64,000 bases of DNA from Bradyrhizobium tropiciagri (GTDB lineage: Bacteria; Pseudomonadota; Alphaproteobacteria; Rhizobiales; Xanthobacteraceae): assembly GCF_001189845.1 (NCBI RefSeq), contig NZ_LFLZ01000042.1, positions 1-64,000 of the forward strand, given 5' to 3'. A model generated the notes under the pieces. It was given only the letters and a program-made list of their open reading frames with translations. It ran no database searches and was not told the origin of the DNA. Shown piece by piece: positions 1-9,349 of the stretch (its first letter is position 1; each line of letters begins with the position of its first letter). Made by a program: the position numbers and the translations under genes.

Positions 1-26
1 TCACAATGAGCGAAGCGAATGTGAGA

Positions 27-85
27 CGGGGTGGGGTGATCTCTCAACACGGGCAGTGCTCGCATGGAGAGATCACCCCACCCCG
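27..85. repeat. Long perfect inverted repeat downstream of putA
   Basis: Two 19-base arms (27-45 and 67-85) are perfect reverse complements around a 21-base loop. On either strand this would make a very stable RNA hairpin. It lies past the 3' end of putA, which is read leftward, and could act as a terminator or mRNA stabiliser. It could equally be one of the interspersed palindromes seen elsewhere in the window. There is no clear T-tract. Confidence 0.7.
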
Positions 86-106
86 CCGCTCATTTCATTC
101 GCGTCG

Positions 107-129
107 ACCCTCCCCCTCCAGGGGAGGGT
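107..129 (-). terminator. Short hairpin immediately 3' of putA
   Basis: ACCCTCCCC at 107-115 pairs with GGGGAGGGT at 121-129 around a 5-base loop, eight bases beyond the putA stop codon. Position and stability suggest a transcription end or 3' mRNA-protecting structure for putA. No U-run follows, so intrinsic termination is not proven. The sequence also resembles the CT-rich palindromic repeats scattered through the window. Confidence 0.45.
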
Positions 130-136
130 GAAGTGA

Positions 137-3100
137 CTACTCCACTCCCGCCATCAGTGCGGCATTGCCGCCGGCGGCGGCGGTGTTGATCGTGATCGTC
201 TGCTCGGTGGCGAATCGCGCAAGGTAATGCGGGCCGCCGGCCTTGGGGCCGGTGCCGGAGAGGCCGCTGCCGCCGAACGGCTGCACGCCGACGACCGCGC
301 CGATCATGTTGCGGTTGACGTAGATGTTGCCGACCTGAAGGCGCTCGATCACGTGTTCGATCGTATCGTCGATGCGGGAATGGACGCCGAGCGTCAGTCC
401 GAAGCCGGTCGCCTCGATCGCGGCCAGCACGTCACCGAGCCGCTCGGCGCGATAGCGCACGACATGCAGGATCGGGCCGAACACTTCTTCCGTGAGCTGG
501 CTTGCCGACGACAGCTCGAAGATATGCGGCGCGACGAACGTGCCGGCCGGCGCCTCGCCGGCGAGATGCACCCGCGCCTCCTTTTTCATCCGCGCGATAT
601 GCGCGTCAAGCCGCTGCTTGGCCTCCGCATCGATCACAGGTCCGATATGCGTCGATGGCTGCGAGGGATCGCCGATCTTCAGTTCGCGCGCGGCGCCCGC
701 GATCATCTCGATCATGCGGTCGGCGACATCGTCCTGCACGAACAGCAGCCGCAGCGCCGAGCAGCGCTGGCCGGCGGAGCGGAACGCCGAGGTGACGACG
801 TCGTCGGCGACCTGCTCGGGCAGCGCGGTGGCGTCGACGATCATCGCGTTGATGCCGCCGGTCTCGGCGATCAGCGGCACGATCGGACCGTCCTTGGCGG
901 CGAGCGTCCGGTTGATCGCGCGCGCGACCTCGGTCGAGCCGGTGAAGACCACGCCGGCAATGGCGGGATGGCCGACCAGCGCAGCGCCGATAGCACCGTC
1001 GCCCTGGACCAGCTGCAGCGCCGATGCCGGCACGCCGGCCTTGTGCAGAAGAGCGACGGCCTCCGCTGCGATCCGCGGCGTCTGCTCGGCCGGCTTTGCG
1101 ATCACCGCATTGCCGGCCATCAGCGCCGCCGTCACCTGGCCGAGGAAGATCGCGAGCGGGAAATTCCACGGCGAGATCGCGACGAAGGCGCCGCGGCCGT
1201 GGAGCTCCAGCACGTTGCTCTCGCCGGTCGGGCCCGGCATCGTCTCACCTTCGCCGAACAGTTTTTTGCCGAGCGCCGCATAGTAGCGGCAGAAATCGAT
1301 CGCCTCGCGCACCTCGGAAAGTGCGTCGTCGAGCGTCTTGCCGCCTTCGTTCTGCAGCAGGGCGAGGAAGTGGGCACGGCGCTGCTCGAGCAGATCGGCA
1401 GCCTTGTCCAGCATGGCCGCGCGTTGTGTGGCCGGCGTCGCGGTCCAGGCCTTGAAGCCAGCGCGCGCAGCGGCGACGGCGGCATTCGCCTGTTCGATTG
1501 TCGACGTCGCGATCGCACCAGACGCCGCCTTGGTTTCGACTGTTATCGCCGATGTCAGCGCATCGAGCGCCTTTCGCTCGCCGAACTCGATGCCGTGCGA
1601 ATTCTGGCGCTGTGGCCGATAGAGGTCTGCTGGCAGCGGAATTCCGGAATGCGCCGCATTGTTGTCGGCGCTGATGATGTCGGCCGGGCGGCGCAACAGG
1701 TCCACGATGGAGACGCGATTGTCCGCCGCCAGCGCCACGAAGGACGAGTTGGCGCCGTTCTCGAGCAGCCGCCGCACCAGATAGGCGAGCAGATCGCGGT
1801 GGCTGCCAACCGGCGCATAGGTGCGGTGGGCGATGTCAGGGCGATCCTGGCCGAGCTGGGCGTAGAGCGCCTCGCCCATGCCATGCAGCCGCTGGAATTC
1901 GAAGCTATTGGGATCGTCTGACAGTTCGAGGATGGTCGCGACCGTCAGTGCGTTGTGGGTGGCGAATTGCGGGAACAGCCGCGGCCGCAGCGCCAGCAGC
2001 TTGCGCGCGCAGGCGACGTAGTTCAGGTCGGTCATCGCCTTGCGAGTGAACACCGGGTAGCCGTCGAGGCCGCGCTCCTGCGCACGCTTGATCTCGGTGT
2101 CCCAATAGGCGCCCTTGACGAGGCGCACCATCATCCTGCGGTCGAGGGTGCGCGTGAGCGCATCGATGTAGTCGATCACGTCGGTGGCACGCTTCTGATA
2201 GGCCTGGATCGCAAGCCCAAAGCCGCTCCAGCCGGCGAGCGACGGGTCGGCGAAGGCGGCCGCGATGACGTCGAGCGACAGCTCCAGCCGGTCGGCCTCC
2301 TCGGCATCGACGGTGAAATTGAGGTCGTAGGCCTTGGCGCGTCGGGCCAGATCAATCAGTTGCGGCACCAGCTCGCTCATCACCCGCGCGTGGCTGACCG
2401 CCTCGAAGCGCGGATGCAGCGCGGAGAGCTTGACCGAGATGCCGGGCCGGTCGGGCAGGGGCTGGTCACCGGCCGCCTTGCCGATCGCCTCGATCGCGCG
2501 GGCGTAGGATTCGAAATAGCGGCGGGCATCGTCGGCGGTGCGCGCACCCTCGCCGAGCATGTCGAACGAATAGCGCGAGCCGCGCGCCGTGTGCGATTGG
2601 GCCCGAGAAAGCGCCGCCTCGATGGTTTCGCCGAGCACGAAATGGCTGCCCATCAGCCGCATCGCCTGCCGTGTCGCGGCGCGCACCGCCGGCGCGCCGA
2701 GCCGCTTGGTCAGCCGGCCTATCGTTCCCTGCGGCGTTTCACCGGGCTGGATCACGCGCGCCGACATGCCGAGCGCCCAGGCCGAGGCGTTGACCAGGAA
2801 CGCGCTGGATTTGGTCTCGTGATTGACGAAGTCGCCCTGGCCGAGCTTGTCCTCGATGAACTGGTCGGCGGTGCGCGCGTCGGGCACCCGCAGCAGCGCC
2901 TCCGCCAGCACCATCAGCGCCAGCCCCTCCTTGGTCGACAGCGCGAACTCCCGCAGCATGTCCTCGACCCCGCCGAGCGGATCGTCATTGGCCCGGATCG
3001 CCTCGATCAGGCGCGTCGCGGTGCGGTCGACCCTGGCCTCCTGGTCCGCGCCCAGCCTGGCGTCCTGGCGCAGGCGGCCGGCGATCGCCGTGTCATCGGG

Positions 3101-3142
3101 AGCGTAGGGCGCGCTGAACGGGGGCGGGAGCGGGTCTGGCAT
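137..3142 (-). CDS. putA: Bifunctional proline dehydrogenase / glutamate-semialdehyde dehydrogenase PutA
   Basis: PutA oxidises proline to glutamate in two steps: an FAD-dependent proline dehydrogenase makes pyrroline-5-carboxylate, and an NAD-dependent aldehyde dehydrogenase oxidises the open semialdehyde. At 1001 residues it is the short form without an N-terminal ribbon-helix-helix DNA-binding domain, so it should not repress its own gene. The proline dehydrogenase barrel spans roughly residues 170-470. The aldehyde dehydrogenase half spans about 540-980, with the ISPWNFPLA segment, the general-base Glu in AETGG and the nucleophile in GQRCSAL near residue 790. The ATG is preceded by GAGGAA at a spacing of five. 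The divergent Lrp-type gene is the expected proline-responsive activator. Confidence 0.96.
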   Translation of the reverse strand: MPDPLPPPFSAPYAPDDTAIAGRLRQDARLGADQEARVDRTATRLIEAIRANDDPLGGVEDMLREFALSTKEGLALMVLAEALLRVPDARTADQFIEDKLGQGDFVNHETKSSAFLVNASAWALGMSARVIQPGETPQGTIGRLTKRLGAPAVRAATRQAMRLMGSHFVLGETIEAALSRAQSHTARGSRYSFDMLGEGARTADDARRYFESYARAIEAIGKAAGDQPLPDRPGISVKLSALHPRFEAVSHARVMSELVPQLIDLARRAKAYDLNFTVDAEEADRLELSLDVIAAAFADPSLAGWSGFGLAIQAYQKRATDVIDYIDALTRTLDRRMMVRLVKGAYWDTEIKRAQERGLDGYPVFTRKAMTDLNYVACARKLLALRPRLFPQFATHNALTVATILELSDDPNSFEFQRLHGMGEALYAQLGQDRPDIAHRTYAPVGSHRDLLAYLVRRLLENGANSSFVALAADNRVSIVDLLRRPADIISADNNAAHSGIPLPADLYRPQRQNSHGIEFGERKALDALTSAITVETKAASGAIATSTIEQANAAVAAARAGFKAWTATPATQRAAMLDKAADLLEQRRAHFLALLQNEGGKTLDDALSEVREAIDFCRYYAALGKKLFGEGETMPGPTGESNVLELHGRGAFVAISPWNFPLAIFLGQVTAALMAGNAVIAKPAEQTPRIAAEAVALLHKAGVPASALQLVQGDGAIGAALVGHPAIAGVVFTGSTEVARAINRTLAAKDGPIVPLIAETGGINAMIVDATALPEQVADDVVTSAFRSAGQRCSALRLLFVQDDVADRMIEMIAGAARELKIGDPSQPSTHIGPVIDAEAKQRLDAHIARMKKEARVHLAGEAPAGTFVAPHIFELSSASQLTEEVFGPILHVVRYRAERLGDVLAAIEATGFGLTLGVHSRIDDTIEHVIERLQVGNIYVNRNMIGAVVGVQPFGGSGLSGTGPKAGGPHYLARFATEQTITINTAAAGGNAALMAGVE

Positions 3143-3211
3143 GGCGGTTCCTCGGGCAGTTCCTGGGGGTTACACGGGAACACCTACGCGCCCGTGGACC
3201 GTAGTTCGATA

Positions 3212-3232
3212 GACAAATTAGCAGATTTGCCT
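3212..3232. promoter_or_regulatory. Candidate Lrp-type operator between putA and its regulator
   Basis: The divergent intergenic region carries CAAAT (3214-3218) and ATTTG (3225-3229) as inverted arms, next to AT-rich sequence. TAGCAGATTTGCCTT at 3219-3233 is a partial match to the classical Lrp consensus (YAGHAWATTWTDCTR). Lrp-family PutR proteins bind between putR and putA in other alphaproteobacteria, so this is the natural place for the site. The assignment is inference from position and partial symmetry. Confidence 0.4.
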
Positions 3233-3269
3233 TAGAAAATCTTGAGTATCTCAGTTTTTGGCCGTAGAT

Positions 3270-3734
3270 ATGACAGAGATTGACAAGACAGACCGCAAAA
3301 TCCTCTCGATCCTGCAAGGAGATGGCCGGATTGCCAATGTGGAGCTGGCCGAGCGGATCGGCCTGTCGCCGACCTCGGTCGGCGAACGGCTGAAGCGGCT
3401 GCAGCGCGACGGCTTCGTCGAAGGTTATGGCGCGCGGCTCAATCCGCACCGGCTCGGCCTTGGCCTCTTGGTGTTCGTCGAGGTGCTGCTCGACAAGACC
3501 ACGCCCGATGTGTTCGAGCGCTTCGCCAAGGCGGTCCAGACCGCGCCTGAGGTGCTGGAATGTCACATGGTGGCCGGCGGCTTCGACTATCTGGTCAAGG
3601 CGCGCGTCGCCAACATGACTGCCTATCGCCGGTTTCTCGGCGAAACGCTGCTGGCGCTGCCGGGCGTGCGCGAGACGCGAACTTACGCAGTGATGGAGGA
3701 AGTCAAGCGCGACGCGCCGCTGCCGGTCGGCTGA
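3270..3734 (+). CDS. putR: Lrp/AsnC-family regulator, probable PutR
   Basis: A 154-residue Lrp/AsnC protein. An N-terminal winged helix-turn-helix (about residues 5-60, IDKTDRKIL through SPTSVGERLKRL) is followed by a RAM ligand-binding domain (about 65-145) with the usual AGGFDYLVK-type core. It is divergent from putA with a gap of about 130 bases. That is the arrangement of PutR, which activates putA when proline is present and represses itself. The ATG at 3270 is preferred to an in-frame TTG at 3258 because family members begin just before the IDxxDRKIL motif. The specific PutR role is inferred from the neighbour. Confidence 0.88.
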   Translation: MTEIDKTDRKILSILQGDGRIANVELAERIGLSPTSVGERLKRLQRDGFVEGYGARLNPHRLGLGLLVFVEVLLDKTTPDVFERFAKAVQTAPEVLECHMVAGGFDYLVKARVANMTAYRRFLGETLLALPGVRETRTYAVMEEVKRDAPLPVG

Positions 3735-3814
3735 TCTGATCCACAGCCATGCGCTGGATGTCTTGGCATCGCGGCGCACCCGCGATAATTCTCCCTCCAG
3801 TTGGGGGCCGCGAC

Positions 3815-4462
3815 ATGGACGATGCCAATAAGCCGATACGTGCGAAGCGAACCGGGGTTGCCGGCGCGTTATGCGCAGCGTTGTCCCTGTTCGCGATGAC
3901 GCCGGCCCCAGCGGCCGAGCTCAGCGCCGGCGTCATGCAGCTTTATTCGTCGGTCTCGATCTATCCGCCGACGGCGTCGACGATGACGGTCTGCTACGGC
4001 TTCGTCTGCCGACGCCGCGAGATGCTCGACTTCAGCGCGGCCGACAGAGCCGCCCTGACCCGGATCATGGCCACCGGCCGTGCCAATGCCGCCGCCGAAC
4101 GCGCGGCTGTGCAAAAGGCCGTGATCTGGTTCGACCGCCGGATGGGGCCGATCCTCGGCACCAACAAGCGCGTCGCGAAAGCCGACTTCCGCGCCAACGA
4201 CGACCAGCACAATTACGACTGCTGGGACACGACCCGCAACACGACCAGCCTGATGCTGGTGATGCAGACCTGGAACCTGTTCAAGTTCCACGACGTTGGG
4301 AATCCGCACTACCGCGGATTTTCGCTGGTGCAGACGCCGCACAACACCGCCGTTCTGCTCGAACGCGCCACCAAGGTGGAATGGGCCGTCGATCTCTGGC
4401 CACGCGGCTATCTGCAACCGCCTGATGTCATGACCGTTGCGCAGTGGGTGACGGAAGATTGA
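3815..4462 (+). CDS. Secreted protein of unknown function
   Basis: A 215-residue protein that I cannot place in a named family. The ATG at 3815 puts a signal peptide at the N-terminus: basic residues, a hydrophobic core from about residue 16, then an APAAE cleavage-type site near residue 35. An earlier ATG at 3749 would place 22 non-signal residues in front and is rejected. The mature part has a CYGFVC pair of cysteines and a central FDRRMGPILGTNKR stretch. Histidine, tryptophan and aspartate residues cluster after it (DDQHNYDCWDTTRN). It stands alone between the putA regulator and a TPR gene. Confidence 0.75.
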   Translation: MDDANKPIRAKRTGVAGALCAALSLFAMTPAPAAELSAGVMQLYSSVSIYPPTASTMTVCYGFVCRRREMLDFSAADRAALTRIMATGRANAAAERAAVQKAVIWFDRRMGPILGTNKRVAKADFRANDDQHNYDCWDTTRNTTSLMLVMQTWNLFKFHDVGNPHYRGFSLVQTPHNTAVLLERATKVEWAVDLWPRGYLQPPDVMTVAQWVTED

Positions 4463-4649
4463 ACGGCTGATCATTTCTGTCGCGCGCGTTCCGTGGTGTT
4501 CCATCCGCATTGATTGTAGGGATGGCGATCCGCGTCATTGACGCTGGAACCGAACTCGAAGGGTTCGAATCAACGTTCCGCGGCGCATCACCATAAGAAC
4601 CAACTGACGCATTAAGACGGGCAGCATTCGGTCAACCCGAGGCTACGAC

Positions 4650-6707
4650 ATGCGTTCACGTTCGAACTGCATCGATGCCGCGATCAGCGGTGTTCGTTTC
4701 CCATTATTGCCCGCGCTTGCGCTGCTGTTGTGGCCTGCGCTCACCGCCCCGGCCCGCGCGGGGGATGTCGAGGATTGCGGCGGCCCACCGACGGAAAAGG
4801 CCGAGGCTGCGTGTTCGGGCATCATCAATGATGCCGCACGCTCCACGGAGGATCGGACCAAGGCGTTTACCGGCCGCTCGCGGTTCTACATCGCTCGCAA
4901 CAAGATCGATCAGGCCTTGAGCGATACCGATGCGGCGTTGCAGCTGAACCCGCAATTCGTGCCCGCGCTGATCGCGCGCGGCTATCTTCGGCAGCGCAAA
5001 GGCAACCTCGATCAGGCGCGCGTCGATTTCGATCGCGCGATCGAGCTCGAGCCGAAGAATCCGTTCGGCTTCCTGGCGCGCGGCAATCTGCGCGCCGACC
5101 AGCACGCCTGGACCGATGCGATTTCCGATTACAGCGAGGCGATCACGCTGCGGCAGGATCTTCCCGCCGCCCATGTCGGGCGCTCGCGGGCCTATGTCGA
5201 ATCCGGACAGCCCGATGCGGCGCTGGCCGACGCCAATACCGCGATCGCCGTCAATGCAAGCGCGCCGAACGCGTTCTACTGGCGCGGTCAGGCCTATCGT
5301 CGCAAGGGCGACATCGATCACGCGATCGAGGATTTCTCGCGCGCGATCGCGCAGGCGCCGCAGATCGAACGCAATGCCTATTTCGCCCGCGCCCAGCTCT
5401 ACAGCGCCAAGGGCGACTACGTTAGGGCCATCGGCGATTTCGACCGGCTGTTGACGTTACTTCCCGACAACAAGGAGGTCCAGCAGCAGCGCCAGCAGGC
5501 GCTCGCGATGCAGGCCGAGCTGGCCAAGGCTGGTGCGGCCCCGCAATCGCCGGCGACGCCGGCTCCAGCCGCGCCGACGGCAGCCGCGGCCAACCAGCAG
5601 GTCGAGCAGGCCAAGCAATTCGTCACACAGGGCAACTACACAGGTGCGATCGCCAATCTCAGCCGGCTGCTGAGCGGCGATCCCCGCAACGAGGCTGCGC
5701 TGCGGGTGCGCGCGCTGGCCTATTCACGGCTCGGCCGGATGGCGGACGCGCGCAACGATCTCACCGAATTGCTCAAGCTCAAGCCGAACGATCCCCAACT
5801 GCTGGCTTTCCGCGCGCTCAATGCCGCCGGCATGCGGCAGTTCGGCGAGGCCATGACTGATGCCGGTCGCGCCATCACCCTCGATCCGAACAGTTCGCTG
5901 GCTTACCTGGCGCGCGGCCTCGTCAAGGCCGGCACCGGCAAGGTGCAGGACGCGCTTTCCGACTACGACCACTCGATCTCGCTCAATGCCAAGGAGACGC
6001 TCGCCTTCACCGAACGCGGGCTCGCCTATTTCGGCCTCAACCAGCTCGACAAGGCGCTGCTGGATTTCGATCAGGCGCTGGCGCTGGTGCCGACCAATCT
6101 GATCGCCAGATCGTGGCGCGGCCTTGCGCTGATGCTCAAGGGCCGTGCCGATGAAGGACTGGTCGATATCAACAACGTGCTGGAGCGAAGCCCCAACAAT
6201 CCGACCGCCCAGCTCGGCCGCGGGCTCGCAGTGCTGACGTCATCCCAGTACGACCGCGCCATCGCCGCCTTCGACCAGATCATCACGCGGGCGCCCAACG
6301 ATGCCTTCCCGCATGTGCTGCGCGCGCGGGCCTATCTCGGGCTGAAGCAGCCGGATGACGCGATGAAGGATCTCAATTTCGTCCTCGCCGCGCGGCCCGA
6401 TTATCAGCCGGCGCTGACATTGCGCGGCATCACCTGGTCGGCACTGCGCAATTACGACAAGGCGGTCGAGGATCTCGACCGGGCGATTGCGCAGAAGGAG
6501 ACGGTGGAGGGGCTGTTCGCCCGCGCCAAGGCGCATGAGGCGCTCAATCACACCGACAAGGCGACCGAGGACTTCCGCAAGGCGACGCAGCTCGCACCGT
6601 CGAGCGTGTTCGACGTGCTGGCGCAAGCGGAGTCGAAGCGCAAGATCGAGGAATTGTCGAAGCGGGTGCCATGCGGCACCGGGCAGGGCGGCGGCACCTG
6701 TCTGTGA
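4650..6707 (+). CDS. Exported tetratricopeptide-repeat protein
   Basis: A 685-residue protein with an N-terminal hydrophobic signal (about residues 15-38, ending in ARAGD). About fourteen TPR units follow (patterns such as ALSDTDAALQLNP and ARVDFDRAIELEP). An Ala/Pro-rich linker near residues 290-320 splits the repeats into two arrays. TPR arrays are protein-protein scaffolds; the signal peptide places this one in the periplasm or outer envelope. It is flanked by unrelated single genes, so no partner can be named. Family members in Rhizobiales are annotated only as TPR proteins. Confidence 0.88.
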   Translation: MRSRSNCIDAAISGVRFPLLPALALLLWPALTAPARAGDVEDCGGPPTEKAEAACSGIINDAARSTEDRTKAFTGRSRFYIARNKIDQALSDTDAALQLNPQFVPALIARGYLRQRKGNLDQARVDFDRAIELEPKNPFGFLARGNLRADQHAWTDAISDYSEAITLRQDLPAAHVGRSRAYVESGQPDAALADANTAIAVNASAPNAFYWRGQAYRRKGDIDHAIEDFSRAIAQAPQIERNAYFARAQLYSAKGDYVRAIGDFDRLLTLLPDNKEVQQQRQQALAMQAELAKAGAAPQSPATPAPAAPTAAAANQQVEQAKQFVTQGNYTGAIANLSRLLSGDPRNEAALRVRALAYSRLGRMADARNDLTELLKLKPNDPQLLAFRALNAAGMRQFGEAMTDAGRAITLDPNSSLAYLARGLVKAGTGKVQDALSDYDHSISLNAKETLAFTERGLAYFGLNQLDKALLDFDQALALVPTNLIARSWRGLALMLKGRADEGLVDINNVLERSPNNPTAQLGRGLAVLTSSQYDRAIAAFDQIITRAPNDAFPHVLRARAYLGLKQPDDAMKDLNFVLAARPDYQPALTLRGITWSALRNYDKAVEDLDRAIAQKETVEGLFARAKAHEALNHTDKATEDFRKATQLAPSSVFDVLAQAESKRKIEELSKRVPCGTGQGGGTCL

Positions 6708-6905
6708 CGCGCCAACGCAGCAGCCGCGCGTCGTCCCGGCGCAAAGGATAAGCGTCGGCACGCGATCGAAGGCGGCCGGAAAAAGTACAATACCGTGGCG
6801 CGCGGGCATCGTGCCCGCTCCGCCGAACGTCACGCATGTGATGTTGGATCGGCTCTCACTCCCGGATGGTGTCCGAGAGTGCGCCGCTGGATCTCGCGCG
6901 GAGCG

Positions 6906-7106
6906 CTAGACCTTGAGGTTCTCGGCTGACGTCTTGCCGCGATTCGCGATCTCTTCGTATTCAACCGACTGGCCTTCGTTGAGGCTTTGAAGACCAGCCT
7001 TCTGAACTGCTGAAATATGCACGAAAATGTCCTTGCCGCCCGTTGCGGGCTGGATGAATCCATAACCCTTGGTCGGGTTGAACCACTTCACTGTACCTTT
7101 GGGCAT
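6906..7106 (-). CDS. CspA-family cold-shock protein
   Basis: A 66-residue cold-shock domain protein starting MPKGTVKWFN. It has the RNP1 motif KGYGFI and RNP2 motif DIFVHISA that bind single-stranded RNA or DNA. Such proteins act as RNA chaperones that melt secondary structure at low temperature or in stationary phase. The upstream open frame extends further, but MPKGTVKW is the universal start, so position 7106 is chosen. The protein is single-domain with nothing fused. Species usually carry several csp copies, so its particular role cannot be given. Confidence 0.96.
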   Translation of the reverse strand: MPKGTVKWFNPTKGYGFIQPATGGKDIFVHISAVQKAGLQSLNEGQSVEYEEIANRGKTSAENLKV

Positions 7107-7340
7107 TCCAGTCGTCTCCGCGGAATCAATCGAAAACAGACCTGCCGGTCCCCGCACAAACCGGCTTGTCCGCGCCGCACAGGATAGCAGTTTGAAAAAA
7201 GCTGGGTAGATCAAACCACGGTGTGTTTTTGCCCGGAAACAACCCGCTTTGCAGGGTTTTGGCGCCGGATTGCCTGTTTCGTGGTCAATTGATGCAGTGC
7301 GAAAGACCGGCTTCCGCTGACCTGAATTGGATCAATGGCC

Positions 7341-7371
7341 CCCGCGCGCTGCCTTGTGGCGGGCGCGCGGG
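7341..7371 (-). terminator. Hairpin 3' of the sulfite dehydrogenase genes
   Basis: CCCGCGCGC (7341-7349) pairs with GCGCGCGGG (7363-7371), giving a nine-pair GC stem about 19 bases beyond the sorB stop on the minus strand. It is a plausible end structure for the sorAB transcript. There is no U-run, so it may be a Rho-assisted or stabilising structure. Confidence 0.45.
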
Positions 7372-7389
7372 AATCGATCGGCCCGCATC

Positions 7390-7701
7390 TCAATAGGTCG
7401 CGGAGAGATACTCGACGATCTTGCCGACGTCGGCCTGGTCGATCGGTGCGCCGTAGACCTTGATCATCTTGGTCACCTCGGCTTGCCAGAAGTCCTTCTT
7501 GAACTTCTCGCCCTGCGGCTGGGTCTTGATGTAGTCGGCCGAGTGGCAGCCGGAGCAATTGTTCTGCACCACATCGAGGTTGGGACCCGGCTTGAACGCC
7601 GCAGTCTCCTCGGGAAGGGTGTAGTTGACGGGCGCTGCGATCGCAGCGCCGATCGAGAGTGCCGCGATCGCAGCGAGGGAGGCAAGCAGCTTGCTGGTCA
7701 T
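7390..7701 (-). CDS. sorB: Sulfite dehydrogenase cytochrome c subunit SorB
   Basis: A 103-residue periplasmic monohaem cytochrome c. Residues 1-23 form a signal peptide (hydrophobic core ending AIAAP). The haem site is CSGCH at residues 49-53, and Met79 in VTKMIKVYG is the likely sixth ligand. The DFWQAEVTKMIKVYGAP block is typical of SorB, which takes electrons from the molybdenum subunit SorA and passes them to a soluble cytochrome. The start at 7701 lies only 11 bases after the sorA stop, so the two are co-transcribed. The gene is intact. Confidence 0.9.
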   Translation of the reverse strand: MTSKLLASLAAIAALSIGAAIAAPVNYTLPEETAAFKPGPNLDVVQNNCSGCHSADYIKTQPQGEKFKKDFWQAEVTKMIKVYGAPIDQADVGKIVEYLSATY

Positions 7702-7712
7702 GATGCTTCTCC

Positions 7713-8912
7713 TCACGCCGCGGTGACGCGCACGGTTTCGACGACGTTGCGAAGATAGCCCGCCGGGTTCCACAGCGGATCCATCGGCTGGGTGTCGCCG
7801 GCATTGTTGGTGGCGCGCACCTTCAGCTCCGAAGGGCCGGCCGGGAGCGCGACCTTCAGCTTCCATTCGCGGAAGGCGTATTTGCCGAGATCCTTGCCGA
7901 GCTTGGCCGGTGTCCAGCTCTTGCCGCCGTCGGTCGAGACCACAACCTCCTTGATGCCCTTGCCGCCGTCGAAGGCGATGCCGCGCAGTGTGGTGCGGCC
8001 GGCCTTCAGCCTGGCGCCGTCGGCAACGCTGGTGATGAACGAGCGCACCGTGAAGCGGTTGATCGGGATCGTCGCCTTCGGTGCGGTGCCGGGCTCGATC
8101 GCGTTGTTCGGCGTATCCGGAATCCGGTAGGCGGACTTCATCCAGAAGCCGTCGAACACGCTGTCGATCACGGTGATCTCGTTGAGGTGCTTCACCCAAT
8201 AGGTGCCGTAATAGCCGGGCACCACGAGGCGGAGCGGGAAGCCGTTGAGGAACGGCAGGTCCTCGCCGTTCATGCCCCAGGCCAGCATCACCTCGCCGTC
8301 GCGAGCATGGTCGATGTCGAGCGCCTTGACGAAGTCGGGCGTCGTCTCCATAACCGGGCCGTCCATGCCGTTGAAGGTGACCTGCTTGGCGCCGGCCTGC
8401 ACGCCGGCCATGTCGAGCACGGTCTTCAGCGGCACGCCGTGCCAGCGCGCGCAGCCCATCGCGCCGTTGGCGAGCTGGCCGCCGGCGACGCGCGGATTGA
8501 AGAAGCCGCGGCTGTTGCCGGAGCACTGGTTGACGGCGACGAGCTCGGTCGCCTTCAGCTTCCGGATGTCCTTCAGCGACAGCTTCAGCGGCTTGTCGAC
8601 CTTGCCCTTGATCTCGAGCGTGAACTTGTCCGGATCGAGGTCGTAGGGGATGCCGGCGAGGTGATAGCGGACGAAGAATGCGTTGTTCGGGGTCAGTGGG
8701 CCGTCGTTGAAGATCGCAAACGGGGTTTCGAGCTGCGGCGGCCGGCTGGTCAGGCCGATCATCGGGCGCTTCTGCGGGTAGCGCACCAGCGGCCGTTCGC
8801 CGTTGTCGAAGGGCAGTGTCACGGTGTCGAGGGCGAACGCGCCCCTTGATCCCAGCCCCGTCACCAAAGCGGCCAGCCCGGCGCGCTTCATCAAGTCTCG
8901 TCGATCGAGCAT
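7713..8912 (-). CDS. sorA: Sulfite dehydrogenase molybdopterin subunit SorA
   Basis: A 399-residue member of the sulfite oxidase family. A twin-arginine signal (DRRDLMKRAGLAAL) sends the folded molybdenum protein to the periplasm. The molybdenum-ligating cysteine is Cys130 in NQCSGNSRG. The Mo-cofactor domain occupies about residues 50-270 and the dimerisation domain about 280-395. It oxidises sulfite to sulfate, with SorB as electron acceptor, and so detoxifies sulfite from sulfonate or thiosulfate breakdown. The ATG at 8912 is chosen because GGAGG lies six to seven bases before it; a longer start at 8954 lacks this. No haem domain is fused, unlike animal enzymes. Confidence 0.9.
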   Translation of the reverse strand: MLDRRDLMKRAGLAALVTGLGSRGAFALDTVTLPFDNGERPLVRYPQKRPMIGLTSRPPQLETPFAIFNDGPLTPNNAFFVRYHLAGIPYDLDPDKFTLEIKGKVDKPLKLSLKDIRKLKATELVAVNQCSGNSRGFFNPRVAGGQLANGAMGCARWHGVPLKTVLDMAGVQAGAKQVTFNGMDGPVMETTPDFVKALDIDHARDGEVMLAWGMNGEDLPFLNGFPLRLVVPGYYGTYWVKHLNEITVIDSVFDGFWMKSAYRIPDTPNNAIEPGTAPKATIPINRFTVRSFITSVADGARLKAGRTTLRGIAFDGGKGIKEVVVSTDGGKSWTPAKLGKDLGKYAFREWKLKVALPAGPSELKVRATNNAGDTQPMDPLWNPAGYLRNVVETVRVTAA

Positions 8913-9070
8913 TCCGCTTCCTCCGAAGCTGTTCTGTCGTGAGCTGGTCATCACCAGGCTCAGATTGTCTTGCGCGCCTTCGCATCATGGAATGCGTGCG
9001 GCGACAAATGTCGCATCAGGGAACCGCAAGTCAATTGAGCTTTCGGAGCGTTGCGTCGCAACAACGAGAA

Positions 9071-9096
9071 GCCCCGGTCGCGCGGACGACCGGGGC
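9071..9096 (-). terminator. Hairpin 3' of the small secreted protein gene
   Basis: GCCCCGGTCG (9071-9080) pairs perfectly with CGACCGGGGC (9087-9096) around a six-base loop, 25 bases past the stop at 9122 on the minus strand. Only a weak T-rich tail (TTCTCGTTG) follows. Probable transcription end for the 9122 gene. Confidence 0.55.
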
Positions 9097-9121
9097 ATTT
9101 CCAGCGAAGTCGAAGGTTCGA

Positions 9122-9349
9122 TCAGTAGCAGACGTTCACGGTGCGATAGCGATAGCCGTAGGGCGTCATCACCAGGCGGGTGACGTAGCAGCCGGAGTCG
9201 ACGAAGCCGACGGAGATGCCCGGGCCACCCCAGAAGTGATGGTGGTACGGATGCCAGAAGAACGGCTTGGCGGACGCGGAGGTCGGCGCCAGCGCGGCGG
9301 CGCCGAGGGTTGCGGCAGTAGCGAGAGCAAGCGTGACTTTGCGAAGCAT
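9122..9349 (-). CDS. Small secreted His/Tyr/Trp-rich protein
   Basis: A 75-residue protein. Residues 1-27 are a signal peptide (basic LRK, Ala/Leu core, SASA cleavage site). The mature part is rich in aromatic residues, His and Gly (FFWHPYHHHFWGGPG), and has two cysteines, one as the penultimate residue. Small proteins of this type are common in Bradyrhizobium and Rhodopseudomonas and have no established function. The clustered histidines could bind metal, but that is speculation. A GGAGACGACC stretch precedes the ATG. Confidence 0.72.
   Translation of the reverse strand: MLRKVTLALATAATLGAAALAPTSASAKPFFWHPYHHHFWGGPGISVGFVDSGCYVTRLVMTPYGYRYRTVNVCY

Noticed and set aside
227..1921. Long open frame on the plus strand opposite putA
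   Set aside because: Arg/His/Asp-rich shadow of the GC-rich putA codons; no family features or ribosome site.
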